A DNA stretch of 64,000 bases from Alginatibacterium sediminis (GCF_003610775.1 NZ_RAQO01000004.1:993755-1057754); one strand, 5' to 3'. Counted from the first letter of the stretch, positions 1 through 9,068 are shown. Program-made: numbers and translations. The notes: generated by a model from the sequence alone, not told the origin.

Positions 1-352
1 AACATATAAGTGCAAATACACAGCTCATAAAGCCAAGTTGTTCGCCTATATGCATTCGTTGATACTTAATAAAAGGGTAAATACTTTTCATTGCGCCAAG
101 ATCACGCATAGCCCTCGTAATAAGCATGATTGCCAATGGAATCAATAAAACCCCAATGGCTAAAGGGAGCAATGCAGGCGAAACATACCAAACATTCGCA
201 ACGCCGGCGTAGCTTTCAGTCATCGGCATTTGGGTAGCGCTATAAATTTCCCAGACACAAAAAGCCAATAACAACACGCCACTGATAGCGTCCATCCAAC
301 GCAACTGATAAAGCTCACGATGTCGCGCAACTACTTTTGCTTGCTCGCCCAT
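1..352 (-). CDS. tctB: TctB-family small permease subunit of a tripartite tricarboxylate transporter, partial
   Basis: The gene runs off the left edge, so only about the first 117 residues are visible. After a basic N-terminus, two hydrophobic segments (about residues 22-37 and 53-72) are visible, with a third starting at the edge, as expected for the four-helix TctB/DUF1468 subunit. An ATG at 350-352 is preceded by a good GAGGTGAT ribosome site. It lies 48 bases after tctC, the usual partner, so I read it as the small membrane subunit of the same carboxylate importer. The large TctA subunit would lie outside the window. Family assignment rests on hydrophobicity and context. Confidence 0.75.
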   Translation of the reverse strand, partial: MGEQAKVVARHRELYQLRWMDAISGVLLLAFCVWEIYSATQMPMTESYAGVANVWYVSPALLPLAIGVLLIPLAIMLITRAMRDLGAMKSIYPFIKYQRMHIGEQLGFMSCVFALIC

Positions 353-400
353 ATCACCTCCAAGATGGCGCATCAATGATGCGCCAATATACAAAATGTC

Positions 401-1396
401 TTAGTTAGGTTTAGCTATGCCTAAACTATCAGGCGACACTTTTGCAGCACCTAAGTCAGCCAATGTCCACGCGAACAACGCTTCAAGTTTACTGAACGTT
501 GCATTCGCTTCTTTACCAAACTGACCACTAGCCACATAGTAGTTTTGGTCCAAGAAGGTTTTCACCTTTTCGGTTTCCATAGCTTCAGTAAAGGCTTTAG
601 CAATAGCAACTTTGGCGTCTTTTGGTGCATCTTTACGAATTGCAAAACCAATTGACTGGCTGATTGGCAGGTACTGATTAAGATCGTCATACTTAGCTAA
701 GGCGGAAGGGATTTCATTGCCCTTAACCGTTACTGGATCTTTAACCAACATCGCTAAAGGTCTAAAGTCGCCAGACTGAATCAATTGTGATTGCTCAGCT
801 AAAGAAGTAATGACCAACTCAACTTCTCCAGTAAGAACCGCATTTTGAGACGGCGCTGAACCATCGTAAGGAATAAAGTTAAATTCAGTTTGTGTGCCCT
901 TCATAAAGGCTAACAAGTTTAGATGGTGAATAGAGCCTGCACCTGCAGCACCTGCTTTTATCGACCCTGGATTTGCTTTAGCTGCGGTTACGAGATCTTC
1001 AATGCTCTTATAGTCCGTTTTAGTTGAAACAGAAATAAGATCTGGCGATCCGGCTACAATAAAGTAGTCGAAAACATCCATGCGATTGCTCCAGCCGCCC
1101 ATAACCCCTGCGGCTACATTGGACTCAGAAAGACCAACCAACGAATAGCCATCAGCTGCTCGACCATAGCCATCAACCAAACCAGCAGATCCGCTAACGC
1201 CGCCAGTTACGTTGACAACATTGATATTAACGCCCAGTTTTGGTGCCATCTCTCCCATAATTAAACGGTTCATGGTGTCTGTTCCGCCACCGGCTCCCCA
1301 CGTAACAACAGTTGTAATGTTACGCTCAGGGAAATCTCCAGCCTGTGCGGCCATACTTATTAACGCTGCGCTAGCGAGTGTAATGAGTTTTTTCAT
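401..1396 (-). CDS. tctC: TctC/Bug-family periplasmic solute-binding protein
   Basis: The 331-residue protein starts with a signal peptide (KK then a hydrophobic run ending near AQAGD) followed by FPERNITTVVTWGAGGGTD, the typical N-terminal lobe motif of Bug/TctC receptors. It has the usual family length. These receptors capture carboxylates in the periplasm and pass them to the sodium-driven TctAB permease. It sits downstream of two sugar isomerase-like genes and upstream of tctB on the same strand, so the ligand is probably a sugar acid or related polyol acid. The ligand itself cannot be read from the sequence. Confidence 0.88.
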   Translation of the reverse strand: MKKLITLASAALISMAAQAGDFPERNITTVVTWGAGGGTDTMNRLIMGEMAPKLGVNINVVNVTGGVSGSAGLVDGYGRAADGYSLVGLSESNVAAGVMGGWSNRMDVFDYFIVAGSPDLISVSTKTDYKSIEDLVTAAKANPGSIKAGAAGAGSIHHLNLLAFMKGTQTEFNFIPYDGSAPSQNAVLTGEVELVITSLAEQSQLIQSGDFRPLAMLVKDPVTVKGNEIPSALAKYDDLNQYLPISQSIGFAIRKDAPKDAKVAIAKAFTEAMETEKVKTFLDQNYYVASGQFGKEANATFSKLEALFAWTLADLGAAKVSPDSLGIAKPN

Positions 1397-1460
1397 GTGT
1401 AGGTCACTCCGTGTAGTGTGTGTCGCCAGTCCAACTGGCTTATGTACAGCTGCTCTTTGT

Positions 1461-2420
1461 TTAGAGTCTTAATATTTGTTCTTCTATAAATTGCCAAGTA
1501 TCTAGGTATTCTTCGTTACTTAGTTTGACGCTTAGATTATCCATTCCAATTTCATCGAATCGGTTAGAAATTTTTTCGCTGATCCGAGCATTGGTTTCGA
1601 ACATTTTCTTAATATCCCAACGCGTAGGCGAGGTATCTGAGGTGAGAAAATCATCGTAGCCATATTTTTTAAGGTAATAGATAAACTCTATGTAATTAAC
1701 TAAGCTTTGACTGCCGCAAAAATAGTCCCAGTCCCAGCGTCCATCATTGTCATTAATATGAATGTAATACTTAACTTTGGAGTTGTGGATCAGAGCCAAC
1801 TCTTCAGCAGGATTATTACCACCGTAAAGTGAATGCCCATAGTCCAATGTGACTCCTATGTCTGGATTACCAATTTCTTTAATCATGAGTAGTGTTTTTG
1901 AAGCATCTTCCAGAACACAACGACCACGAACTTCATTGGGTTTGTATTCGATGAACAAAGGAATTTCAGGCTTATAGGCTCCCGCCTCGGCAAAGCCTTC
2001 TTTCATCCATTCCCAAACTTGAACGTAGTCATGTTGAAAGCAGAATTCATATCCATCACTTAATGGACAGCAGGTTACTTTGTCCGCACCGATTGCCTGT
2101 GCAAAATCTTTGGCTTGTTTTATATAGCGCACGGCTTTTGCCCGCACCTCAGGATCAGGGTTAGAGATACCTCCGCTCTTAAATTCTGGTTCACCTTTAA
2201 TATTGACGTTAATTGCGGCAACTTCTACGTTATGTCGTGACAGTAAAGCCTTCGTATCTTCGACATCGCTTACTTCGTAGGGATAAACCAGCTCAACCCC
2301 ACTGACGCCTCGCATCGATTCGATCATTTCCATTTTCTCATCTAGCGTCTTTGGCTCGTTATAAGTCGAAAAGCGGTCCTTAGTTGGGCCCAAAAACATT
2401 GAGATCAGTGCGTATTTCAT
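1461..2420 (-). CDS. Sugar phosphate isomerase/epimerase-type TIM-barrel protein
   Basis: This 319-residue protein belongs to the xylose-isomerase-like/AP-endonuclease-2 superfamily. Metal-ligand-type motifs are present: LFIEYKPNE in mid-protein, GVTLDYGHS near residues 190-200 and YYIHINDNDGRWDWD near 220. Family members include hydroxypyruvate isomerase, 2-oxotetronate isomerase (OtnI), EryC epimerase and the 3-oxoisoapionate decarboxylase OiaC, so fold does not fix the reaction. The ATG is preceded by AAGGACGCCAGC and overlaps the stop of the upstream isomerase by 4 bases, showing translational coupling. TctC follows 64 bases downstream. An EryC-like or OiaC-like role in C4 sugar metabolism is my inference. 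Confidence 0.8.
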   Translation of the reverse strand: MKYALISMFLGPTKDRFSTYNEPKTLDEKMEMIESMRGVSGVELVYPYEVSDVEDTKALLSRHNVEVAAINVNIKGEPEFKSGGISNPDPEVRAKAVRYIKQAKDFAQAIGADKVTCCPLSDGYEFCFQHDYVQVWEWMKEGFAEAGAYKPEIPLFIEYKPNEVRGRCVLEDASKTLLMIKEIGNPDIGVTLDYGHSLYGGNNPAEELALIHNSKVKYYIHINDNDGRWDWDYFCGSQSLVNYIEFIYYLKKYGYDDFLTSDTSPTRWDIKKMFETNARISEKISNRFDEIGMDNLSVKLSNEEYLDTWQFIEEQILRL

Positions 2421-3280
2421 GCTGGCGTCCTTTGATTTAGAAAATTACGCTGTACCATCTCCAGCGCATGGGAAAGTTGAAGTTCAATTTGTTCAAGTGG
2501 AATTTTTTGTGAAGCCCGAATCGCTTGACCGTTCAAAGCGCGCGACAAACGTAGCGGCAACTCGATACTCATATTCATATTTGGGCGTTGTATTGCCATG
2601 GCTTGTAAAAGCGCAGCATAGTCAATACAACCAAGACCCAAGCTGCGAAACTGATAACCTTGCTCGGTTTTGAGTACATCTTTAAGATGAAAATGATCAG
2701 CGCAGTTAAAGGAACTAAGTGCATCGGTTAAAGGCTTGTCTTGGGGGCAATGCGAGACAAAATTACCAGGATCATAATTGGTCCCTAAACCATCCTTGCT
2801 ATACAACTCCTTGAAGGCTTGCATATCTGAACTGTTATCAATGATGTGTTCTTTGCCATCACCTGGATTCTCAATTAAAACTCGCACATTAAGCTGCTTT
2901 GCCAATATCAGCGCTTGTTGCAACTGTTGATATAACGCAGGCCAGTGAGCACTTGGGCATGCGTAGGTCACCACATGTGGCGCACCTAACGCAGCTGCAA
3001 AACGTATCCTACGGATTAGCTTTTGTGCAGCATCATCACCAACTAACGCTACATGTGCAGCAAAAGAGCTGCACCGAATACCAAAGCTTTCAAAACACGC
3101 TCGGATTTCCTTGGCCCACGCTTCTTTAAGTTGCAACTCGGTAAAAGGTTCAACACAACCGTCTATGAGTGCTACTTCTACCGCTTTAACATTTAGCTTC
3201 TGTAAGGAGCGAGCTATTTGTTCATAGTCGTATCCATCATAGGCAACTGTGCTTACAGCAATATCAACCACGTACAGCAT
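2417..3280 (-). CDS. Second sugar phosphate isomerase/epimerase-type TIM-barrel protein
   Basis: The 287-residue protein has the same fold class as its neighbour but is clearly a different member. Visible motifs are VRVLIENPGDG near residue 140, LGTNYDPGNF near 175 and DHFHLKDV near 205, the metal-binding glutamate, aspartate and histidine positions of the family. It is the first gene of the operon leading to tctCB. The site AAGGGAG abuts the ATG at 3280, so a GTG at 3271, nine bases after the site, is an equally likely start. Its substrate is unknown. Context with DhaKL, TIM-like and RpiB-like genes suggests a tetrose or tetronate-derived compound. Confidence 0.78.
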   Translation of the reverse strand: MLYVVDIAVSTVAYDGYDYEQIARSLQKLNVKAVEVALIDGCVEPFTELQLKEAWAKEIRACFESFGIRCSSFAAHVALVGDDAAQKLIRRIRFAAALGAPHVVTYACPSAHWPALYQQLQQALILAKQLNVRVLIENPGDGKEHIIDNSSDMQAFKELYSKDGLGTNYDPGNFVSHCPQDKPLTDALSSFNCADHFHLKDVLKTEQGYQFRSLGLGCIDYAALLQAMAIQRPNMNMSIELPLRLSRALNGQAIRASQKIPLEQIELQLSHALEMVQRNFLNQRTPA

Positions 3281-3865
3281 CTCCCTTAATTAACCGCGGC
3301 ATAAGTGCCTCTAAACATTAAATCGATCAAGCTTAAGTGACGAAAGCTCAACAAATCATCCAATGAACATATGATAAACATAGATACAAATGTTTTTCCG
3401 GAGGTTGATCACGATTTTGTAACAAATTTTAATCGATTTACTATGCGAAAGATCTACAAGAACAAGGCTTCGCTTATAGTAAAGCACCGTTTAATAGAGG
3501 TTGTATATTTCGCAAATATAGAATAAATCCTTTATTATCAATACCGTTTCAACAACCATCAGTTTAAGGCAGCGTTTATCCACAAGGGTTTATTATGAAA
3601 TGTTATTAGTCTCGTTTATGCTATTTAACAACATTTAAACGTTCTAATTGCTTGCTAGACCAATCGCTCATACGCTCAGTGAATGCTCATAAGATCATTG
3701 TTTTTTGATATGAAAGTGATCCACGCTCTCATTTATCGAACTAATGCTCAGTTGTTACTTGACCAATGTGAGCGCTGTCGTGACAATTAACGCTAGAAAT
3801 GGCGGAATTATATTGGCGGACATACTTTGTCAACCAAAGCCCAGCGACAATAAGACGGATTTGAT
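3281..3865. other. Divergent control region between isomerase/tct operon and SorC regulator
   Basis: This 585-base AT-rich stretch has no convincing gene. A short reading frame at its right end is an out-of-frame overlap with the regulator. It must hold the promoters of the minus-strand operon and of the plus-strand regulator. The clearest signal is the CATATG-centred element at 3364-3375. Confidence 0.6.
3364..3375. promoter_or_regulatory. Candidate SorC-regulator operator
   Basis: TGAACATATGAT lies 84 bases upstream of the first isomerase gene. The identical 12 bases, on the opposite strand, recur at 13273-13284 between transaldolase and dhaK. There they form a better palindrome, TGA-T-CATATG-T-TCA. 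The regulator gene lies next to this copy, so I assign it tentatively as the operator. Confidence 0.45.
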
Positions 3866-4828
3866 ATGGAAACAGAGCAACTCACAGAGATCTCGATCGC
3901 CTACTATCAAGATGGTGAAACCCAAGAAGATATAGCTAAGAAATTCGGGATATCAAGGGCAAAAGTTGGCAGATTGCTACGCAAAGCTCGTGATGAAGGT
4001 ATTGTCGAAATCACGGTAAAGTATCATCCCGTGTTCAGTGCCAAACTAGAGCAACAATTAACTGAGCGCTTCGGCCTAAAAAGAGCTCTGATCGCATTAG
4101 ATCAAACTGACGAGAATGAACAGCGACGTCTTGTGGCTATGCAAGTTAGCAACTATTTAAATACCAATCTGCGCGATGAAATGGTAGTTGCTGTAGGCCA
4201 AGGGCGCAACATTGCGGCGGTCGCTGACCATGTTGGCGTTGAGATGCAACGTAATTGCCGGTTTGTCTGCGCTATTGGCGGTACCCATCGCTCCGGGGAT
4301 GCAATGAATGCAGACCATATCTGTAGGCAACTCGCCAAAAGGTACAATGGTCGTAATGAGACTCTTTATGCACCGGCCTATGTCGAAAACGAAGAAATTA
4401 ACCGTCTTTTATGTCAAAACTCAACCGTTAAAGACACCTTGGATCTAGCCCGTAAATCTGAGTTTGCGCTGGTAGGTGTGGGCGACATGAATGAGAACAG
4501 TAATATGGTTAAACTAGGTTGGTTCTCCCCAAAAGAAATCGTAGAAGCCCGTCTCCAGCAAGGAATTATTGGCGATATCATGGGCTACGACTTTTTTGAT
4601 ATACATGGCAATAATTCTGAAACGGTTATGAGTGGGCGCGTTATTGGGCTTAATTTGAACGACTTAAAGCGTATTCCAAATGTAATTGCTGTTGCATCCG
4701 AGAGTAGTAAAGCACTTGCGGTACTTGGTGCACTAAGAACCGGAGCCATTGACGTACTTGCAACTAGCGTGAGCAACGCACTCACGATTCTAAACCTAGC
4801 CGAACAAGATGGTCCACTAAAGCGCTAA
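3866..4828 (+). CDS. SorC-family sugar-responsive transcriptional regulator
   Basis: The 320-residue protein has an N-terminal helix-turn-helix (TQEDIAKKFGISRAKVGRLLRKARDEGIVEI, about residues 18-50, described here by its ends) and a C-terminal sugar-phosphate-binding domain typical of SorC/DeoR-type regulators. The latter includes an AVGQGRNIAAVADH loop and the GVGDMNENSNM segment. The erythritol regulator EryD belongs to this family. It is divergent from the isomerase/tct operon and is the only dedicated regulator near the C4 locus, so it most likely senses a phosphorylated intermediate. The start is weakly supported: upstream bases give no strong ribosome site, though the reading frame begins sensibly with the helix-turn-helix. 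Confidence 0.85.
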   Translation: METEQLTEISIAYYQDGETQEDIAKKFGISRAKVGRLLRKARDEGIVEITVKYHPVFSAKLEQQLTERFGLKRALIALDQTDENEQRRLVAMQVSNYLNTNLRDEMVVAVGQGRNIAAVADHVGVEMQRNCRFVCAIGGTHRSGDAMNADHICRQLAKRYNGRNETLYAPAYVENEEINRLLCQNSTVKDTLDLARKSEFALVGVGDMNENSNMVKLGWFSPKEIVEARLQQGIIGDIMGYDFFDIHGNNSETVMSGRVIGLNLNDLKRIPNVIAVASESSKALAVLGALRTGAIDVLATSVSNALTILNLAEQDGPLKR

Positions 4829-4837
4829 CCAAAAACA

Positions 4838-4872
4838 CAGCAGCTTGGATGATAGTCTAGGCTGCTGGTTTT
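4838..4872. terminator. Convergent hairpin terminator
   Basis: CAGCAGC at 4838-4844 pairs with GCTGCTG at 4861-4867, followed by GTTTTCC on the plus strand. A run of A upstream supplies U residues for the opposite direction. It lies between the SorC gene and the convergent 122-residue gene and overlaps the latter's stop codon. Confidence 0.5.
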
Positions 4873-5225
4873 CCCCGTGTTTGCAAGGCAATACGTTGCT
4901 CCCACTTGCCGGCATGTTCTTCATCACACGCTTGTTGCGAATCGAAGAACACATGAGTTTTTATGTTCTTAAGCTCAATACCAGCAGCTTCTAGCTTAGA
5001 TTGGATCAATTCAGACAAGCTGATATCTTGACCTTTTGCGATTGCGCTTTCCAGCTCTAGTGAGGTATCGAACACGCAGGTTACCCTCAAAGACTTTGGG
5101 AAATGACTATAATTCACACGGTGGGTTAACCAACTAAAACCTTCGAGCTGGCCGAGTGTCATGTCGCATACTTGAGTCAGCGTTTCCCTGAGCGTGTTTT
5201 CAATTTTCTTATCAGATTTTTTCAT
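4857..5225 (-). CDS. Conserved hypothetical protein (sometimes labelled Fis-family regulator)
   Basis: The 122-residue soluble protein is rich in charged residues and has no signal peptide or membrane segment. I recall similar proteins in Vibrio and Shewanella carrying a weak Fis-family label, but no helix-turn-helix is evident here. Its ATG overlaps the stop of the PhzF-like gene by 4 bases, so the two are translationally coupled. Function is not assigned. Confidence 0.6.
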   Translation of the reverse strand: MKKSDKKIENTLRETLTQVCDMTLGQLEGFSWLTHRVNYSHFPKSLRVTCVFDTSLELESAIAKGQDISLSELIQSKLEAAGIELKNIKTHVFFDSQQACDEEHAGKWEQRIALQTRGKPAA

Positions 5226-6040
5226 AAGTGTCTTTTTATTAGCGATGACGTGACATTGGTATGTGTTGCCATCAGTCTAGATTTGTCATTACAAGCTTTG
5301 ACATACGCGGATATCAATACTGATTTTGGTGTTTCTTTCTCTACTCTAAAGTAACCCCCAAGCTTTGATAGTTGCCGCACGTTTAGCTCATTGGCATCAA
5401 GCTTATCGAACCAATACGGTGCTAAGGAACATTGCGCAGAACCGGTAGCGATATCCTCCGCTATGCCTATTTTTGGCGCAAAATATCGCAGTACATATTC
5501 GTTGTCACCACTTTGAGCGGTAACAATAAGGGCATGATAGTCTTCAATCTGCCCTATAAGCTCAAAATCTGGCTCATAGGCTCTAAGCTTTTCTTCGCTA
5601 GGCAATACCAGTATTAGGTCTCTCGTCGTAAAAGCCGCTATAGCAGAACGAGACAACTGCGGGTCTAGTGAATCGACTGGGTATGGTCTTGCTTGCCAGC
5701 TAGGTAAGCTCATTTGATAAAAACCATCTTGCTTTAAAACAGCGATGTCTCCATAGTTACTTTTAAGCGCAACTTCATCGACATTGAGACTGTCGATGAT
5801 TGCAGCTCCCGCAGCTAAGCTCCCATGACCACACAGGTTAATTTCTCCAAGTGATGAAAACCATCGAATAAAATACGTCTTATCGGTCAACACTATAAAG
5901 CAGCAAACAGGCTGAGCAAGTTCAAGGCAAATACCTTGTAACGCCGTGTTGCTTAGCCACGTCTCAAGCAACACCACAGCGCAAGGGTTACCTTGAGCTT
6001 TTTCGTCACAAAATACATCGTATACTTGCACCCTTAGCAT
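5222..6040 (-). CDS. PhzF-family isomerase-like protein
   Basis: The 272-residue protein begins VQVYDVFCDEKAQGNPCAVV and contains NLCGHGSLAAGA and EDIATGSAQCSLAPYW, hallmark motifs of the PhzF (phenazine biosynthesis-like, diaminopimelate-epimerase fold) family. The family's usual glutamate near residue 45 appears replaced in the segment LELAQPVCCFIVL, so standard isomerase activity is not certain. A ribosome site GAGGTGAACAGTAG precedes the ATG. No phenazine genes are nearby, so this is a stand-alone family member of unknown substrate. Confidence 0.85.
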   Translation of the reverse strand: MLRVQVYDVFCDEKAQGNPCAVVLLETWLSNTALQGICLELAQPVCCFIVLTDKTYFIRWFSSLGEINLCGHGSLAAGAAIIDSLNVDEVALKSNYGDIAVLKQDGFYQMSLPSWQARPYPVDSLDPQLSRSAIAAFTTRDLILVLPSEEKLRAYEPDFELIGQIEDYHALIVTAQSGDNEYVLRYFAPKIGIAEDIATGSAQCSLAPYWFDKLDANELNVRQLSKLGGYFRVEKETPKSVLISAYVKACNDKSRLMATHTNVTSSLIKRHL

Positions 6041-6072
6041 CTACTGTTCACCTCGTTTACGCGTTCGATGAG

Positions 6073-6477
6073 CTATACTCCTGCGCTGTCGCAAGCACTT
6101 TGACTAGGGAATGATACTTCCAACACCAAACACTCTAGCTCGCATATAAAAGGCCCATGGACTTCGCCTGGTGGCCGGCTCGCATAATGCCCTGCTTCCA
6201 GCCATTGATCAAAAGCCATATCATAAAGCCGCCCTGAAATAATATAGATCTCTTCCGGATAATCGTGGGACTTTGCACCAAATGCTTTGGTATCAGCTCC
6301 AGCTTTGAATCGCGTTAAACGCGTATAATCGCCACTAATGGGATCAATGGCTAGCGTCAGCTGCTCCAACATCCCTTCGCTGCCTTCGATGTTCTCCCAT
6401 TGCCCATTGCCCATTGTGTTCTGCTGATAATACGTTCCTATAGTTTGTAGTATTTTTAGACATTTGAGCTCCGTCAT
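6073..6477 (-). CDS. Cupin-domain protein
   Basis: The 134-residue protein has the small beta-barrel pattern of ChrR/anti-ECF-like cupins: YTRLTRFKAGADTKAFGAKSHDYPEEIYIISGRLYD, then HYASRPPGEVHGPF. The histidines and glutamates in SHDYPEE and GEVHGPF would be the metal ligands. It lies 32 bases downstream of the PhzF-like gene's start and is transcribed in the same direction toward it. Its substrate is unknown. Confidence 0.7.
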   Translation of the reverse strand: MTELKCLKILQTIGTYYQQNTMGNGQWENIEGSEGMLEQLTLAIDPISGDYTRLTRFKAGADTKAFGAKSHDYPEEIYIISGRLYDMAFDQWLEAGHYASRPPGEVHGPFICELECLVLEVSFPSQSACDSAGV

Positions 6478-6547
6478 TCTTGTTTGTAGATAATCAGCAG
6501 CTAACTAAATGGCTTCATCCTTACCTGCGAGTATCGTTCGAGCCACA

Positions 6548-6955
6548 CTATTTTCGATTCGGCTCGAATTCACTATAGCTTGGCAAATCTGCCGTTGGTA
6601 GCTCCCAGTTGGCTTTTGAAGCCACAAATATGTGAGCGCTTGGCCGTTCAGTAATTTGTGAATCAAGAATGCCTAAGCGTAAACGTAGTCGTTTGGGGTC
6701 ATTATCATTTGAACTATAAACTGGGCAGGCACACTTGCGGCAAAAGTGTCGGTACCTTCCGGCTTTAAACGAAAATACCCCGAGCTTACTTTTACCGGAA
6801 GTAATCTTTAGATCAGACGTATTTATAAATCCATTTGTAGCAAAAGCCGTCCCACTGTTTTTTCTACATAGTGAGCAATGACAATGTATGATCTCAGTGA
6901 TTTCACCACTCACTTCTATTGTCACATCGCCACACAAACATTTACCGTAGTACAT
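6548..6955 (-). CDS. GFA/CENP-V family zinc protein
   Basis: The 135-residue protein shows the zinc-binding cysteine pattern of the glutathione-dependent formaldehyde-activating (GFA) family: GKCLCGDV near the start, HCHCSLCRKNSGTAF near residue 25 and RHFCRKCACPVYS near residue 70. This matches full family length. The family name derives from Gfa, but most members have unproven activity. I therefore assign only the fold and zinc binding. Confidence 0.88.
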   Translation of the reverse strand: MYYGKCLCGDVTIEVSGEITEIIHCHCSLCRKNSGTAFATNGFINTSDLKITSGKSKLGVFSFKAGRYRHFCRKCACPVYSSNDNDPKRLRLRLGILDSQITERPSAHIFVASKANWELPTADLPSYSEFEPNRK

Positions 6956-7071
6956 AGTTAGTCCTTGTTATCCTCTACAAATATTTATTGGTAAACACAG
7001 CGTTGCTAGACATAGAATTAATTCCTGATATGTCTAGCGCTAAAAACGCAATCAAATGATATAAAAACATA

Positions 7072-8835
7072 TTATTCAATAGCCAACTTTATTTCTATTG
7101 CTTGTATTTCTATTTGCCACTGCTTTTGTAAACTTGGCTTTTGGTGCTTAACTTTTCGAGATAGATCATCTTCAAGCAAGCTTTCTAATTCAATGAGGCG
7201 TTCTAACATCGGCTCTTGATTCGACGTATCCAAGGTTGGCAAATCCAGTTCATTTTGCCGATTTGATTTTGACTCGCTATCCCTAATTGAGTCTTGCGCT
7301 GCTGTGACTTGCGACATCTGCTCAAAGACACTCTCTAAGGTATACATTTCCTGAAGGCCCACGTCATCGATATACCAAAATCGGTTACAAACACTTTGAA
7401 TTAAATCGCGATCATGACTCACCAAAAGCAACGCACCGTTAAAAGCGTGCAATGCTTGGGCTAACTCGTCTTTTCCATCCATATCCAAATGATTGGTTGG
7501 TTCATCAAGCATTAATACATGAAAGTTTGCTAATGACAGCCCTACAAATAACAGTCGTGCACGTTCACCACCACTTAAGTCCGAAACCAATTGATGATGA
7601 CGTTGGTAAGCAAAGCCAGCACTGATAAGCGCCATTTTACGGTGTTCTTGAGAGTTAGGACAAAACCCATAGATTGCGTCCACCAGCGTATCAGTGCTAC
7701 GCAGTTGGTGCAGGCTCTGGTCGTAATAGCCAACCCGAGCCAAAGGGTGAAACTTACAGTTCGGATCGACATCTTGACCATTTTGTACACTCAGATAATT
7801 TTCCCAAAGCAAACGGATCAATGACGATTTCCCGCTGCCATTTTTACCCAGGATTGCGACTCTATCACCGCTCTTGATTTGTTGAGCCAAAACTTGGAAC
7901 AAGGCTTTAGCGTTTTGTTCTGGGTATACATCTAGGGTTTCAAGACACAACAGCCTATCTGCTGACATGGTTTCGCCATTGAGACGCAGTTTCCAAGGCT
8001 CTATATCGCTAAGTTGAGTCTGAGCATCCTTCAAATGCCCAACCCGTTTCTCCATGCTTTTTGCCTTGCGAGAAAAGCTTTCGTTGTCATAGTTTTTACC
8101 CCATAGTGCAAGACGCTCTGCGCTTTTTTCGATACGTTGGATCTCTTTTTCTTGAGCACTGTGACGAAGCGCATTTGAGGCATCCATTTCTACCAATGCC
8201 TTACGAGCGTCGCCACATGGGAGTTGGAAGTAGTACAATTTTTTATCGCGTAAAATCCAAGTGCTACTGCATAGTTGGTCGAGTAAACGTTGATCGTGAG
8301 ACACTAATACAAAGCTTCCTTTCCACTGTTTTAAAAAGCGTTCCAGCCAAAGTAAACTGGGCAAGTCGAGATGATTACTTGGTTCATCCAGTAACAGCGT
8401 GTCGGGATCTAATATAAGGGCGCGCGCAATCAATAAGCGCGCATGCTGCCCTCCGCTTAGCGTGCTTAGGGCTATATCCCACGTTGCCTGTTGAAAACCG
8501 AGCTCAGCTAGCAGCACTTCAGCCCGCCACTGCTCTGATTTTCTAAATTCGATGGGGATTTGAGCTAAAACGGCCTCAAGCAATGTTAAACCAATGGTTT
8601 CGAATGGTAGCTGCTGCTCTACCCTACCTAATTGGCATTGTTGGGCTACGGATAGCTCCCCACTGAAATTGGGAATTTCACCATTCAATAGTTTTAGTAA
8701 GGTGCTTTTCCCACAGCCATTCGGACCGACCAACGCTATTCGGTCACCCTTAGTTAAGGTAAATGAAAGTTCTTCAAATAAAGAGCCTGAAGTGATGCCA
8801 TAAGAAATGGATTGTGCAGATAATAATGTGTTCAT
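7072..8835 (-). CDS. ABC-F family ATPase, possible ribosome-protection type
   Basis: The 587-residue soluble protein has two ABC cassettes. The first has Walker A GPNGCGKST near residue 38 and signature LSGGQHARLLIARAL. The second has GKNGSGKSS and LSGGERARLLFVG. There are no membrane segments. A charged interdomain linker contains SRKAKSMEKRV, as in ABC-F proteins that act on the ribosome. A C-terminal charged tail of about 80 residues follows. Some ABC-F proteins dislodge antibiotics from the ribosome, others (EttA, Uup) have housekeeping roles. The upstream leader ORF and attenuator at 8859-9031 resemble control of resistance-type ABC-F genes, which is why I favour ribosome protection. No antibiotic can be named. 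Confidence 0.9.
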   Translation of the reverse strand: MNTLLSAQSISYGITSGSLFEELSFTLTKGDRIALVGPNGCGKSTLLKLLNGEIPNFSGELSVAQQCQLGRVEQQLPFETIGLTLLEAVLAQIPIEFRKSEQWRAEVLLAELGFQQATWDIALSTLSGGQHARLLIARALILDPDTLLLDEPSNHLDLPSLLWLERFLKQWKGSFVLVSHDQRLLDQLCSSTWILRDKKLYYFQLPCGDARKALVEMDASNALRHSAQEKEIQRIEKSAERLALWGKNYDNESFSRKAKSMEKRVGHLKDAQTQLSDIEPWKLRLNGETMSADRLLCLETLDVYPEQNAKALFQVLAQQIKSGDRVAILGKNGSGKSSLIRLLWENYLSVQNGQDVDPNCKFHPLARVGYYDQSLHQLRSTDTLVDAIYGFCPNSQEHRKMALISAGFAYQRHHQLVSDLSGGERARLLFVGLSLANFHVLMLDEPTNHLDMDGKDELAQALHAFNGALLLVSHDRDLIQSVCNRFWYIDDVGLQEMYTLESVFEQMSQVTAAQDSIRDSESKSNRQNELDLPTLDTSNQEPMLERLIELESLLEDDLSRKVKHQKPSLQKQWQIEIQAIEIKLAIE

Positions 8836-8858
8836 GTCTTACTCAAGTTTTTTGGGCG

Positions 8859-8892
8859 CAAAAAAACGCCGTCGTCAATTGCTGACAACAAC
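8859..8892 (-). terminator. Intrinsic terminator in the ABC-F leader (attenuator)
   Basis: On the minus strand GTTGTTGTCA (8883-8892) pairs with TGACGACGGC (8868-8877) around loop GCAAT. This makes a 10-pair stem with three G-U pairs, followed by GTTTTTTT. It ends 24 bases before the ABC-F start codon and downstream of the leader ORF, so it would stop transcription before the gene. Confidence 0.75.
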
Positions 8893-8956
8893 CAAGCAAG
8901 TATTCAAAAGGTTATTCTAAATAGGTGACAATACCTGTCTCAAGCCTTGGTTATCG
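8886..8956 (-). promoter_or_regulatory. Candidate antiterminator competing with the attenuator
   Basis: On the minus strand CGATAACCAAG (8946-8956) can pair over 11 positions (two G-U) with CTTGGTTGTTG (8886-8896). The downstream arm shares seven bases with the terminator stem, so the two structures exclude each other. The upstream arm includes the leader ORF's stop codon, so a ribosome finishing the leader would block it and favour termination. Confidence 0.65.
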
Positions 8957-9031
8957 CAGCGCGATATCAATAGAACTTGAGAGATGCTTAAACCAAAAAA
9001 TGGATGCAAAGTTATATTTGCAAATGTTCAT
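8951..9031 (-). CDS. 26-residue leader peptide of the ABC-F gene
   Basis: An ATG at 9031 is preceded by AAGGAGGA (9037-9044), one of the best ribosome sites in the window. It opens a 26-codon frame that begins MNICKYNF and ends IDIALR. The frame stops within the upstream arm of the candidate antiterminator. A leader peptide of this length with a strong ribosome site ahead of an intrinsic terminator is the standard layout of ribosome-mediated attenuation for ABC-F and other antibiotic-response genes. The peptide shows no run of a single amino acid, so drug-dependent stalling is more likely than amino-acid sensing. Expression has not been shown. Confidence 0.7.
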   Translation of the reverse strand: MNICKYNFASIFWFKHLSSSIDIALR

Positions 9032-9068
9032 GAATATCCTCCTTGAATAACCAATAAACGATGAGCAA

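Noticed and set aside
5222-6040. Phenazine biosynthesis gene
   Set aside because: The PhzF family is broad and no other phenazine gene is present nearby, so no phenazine role is claimed.
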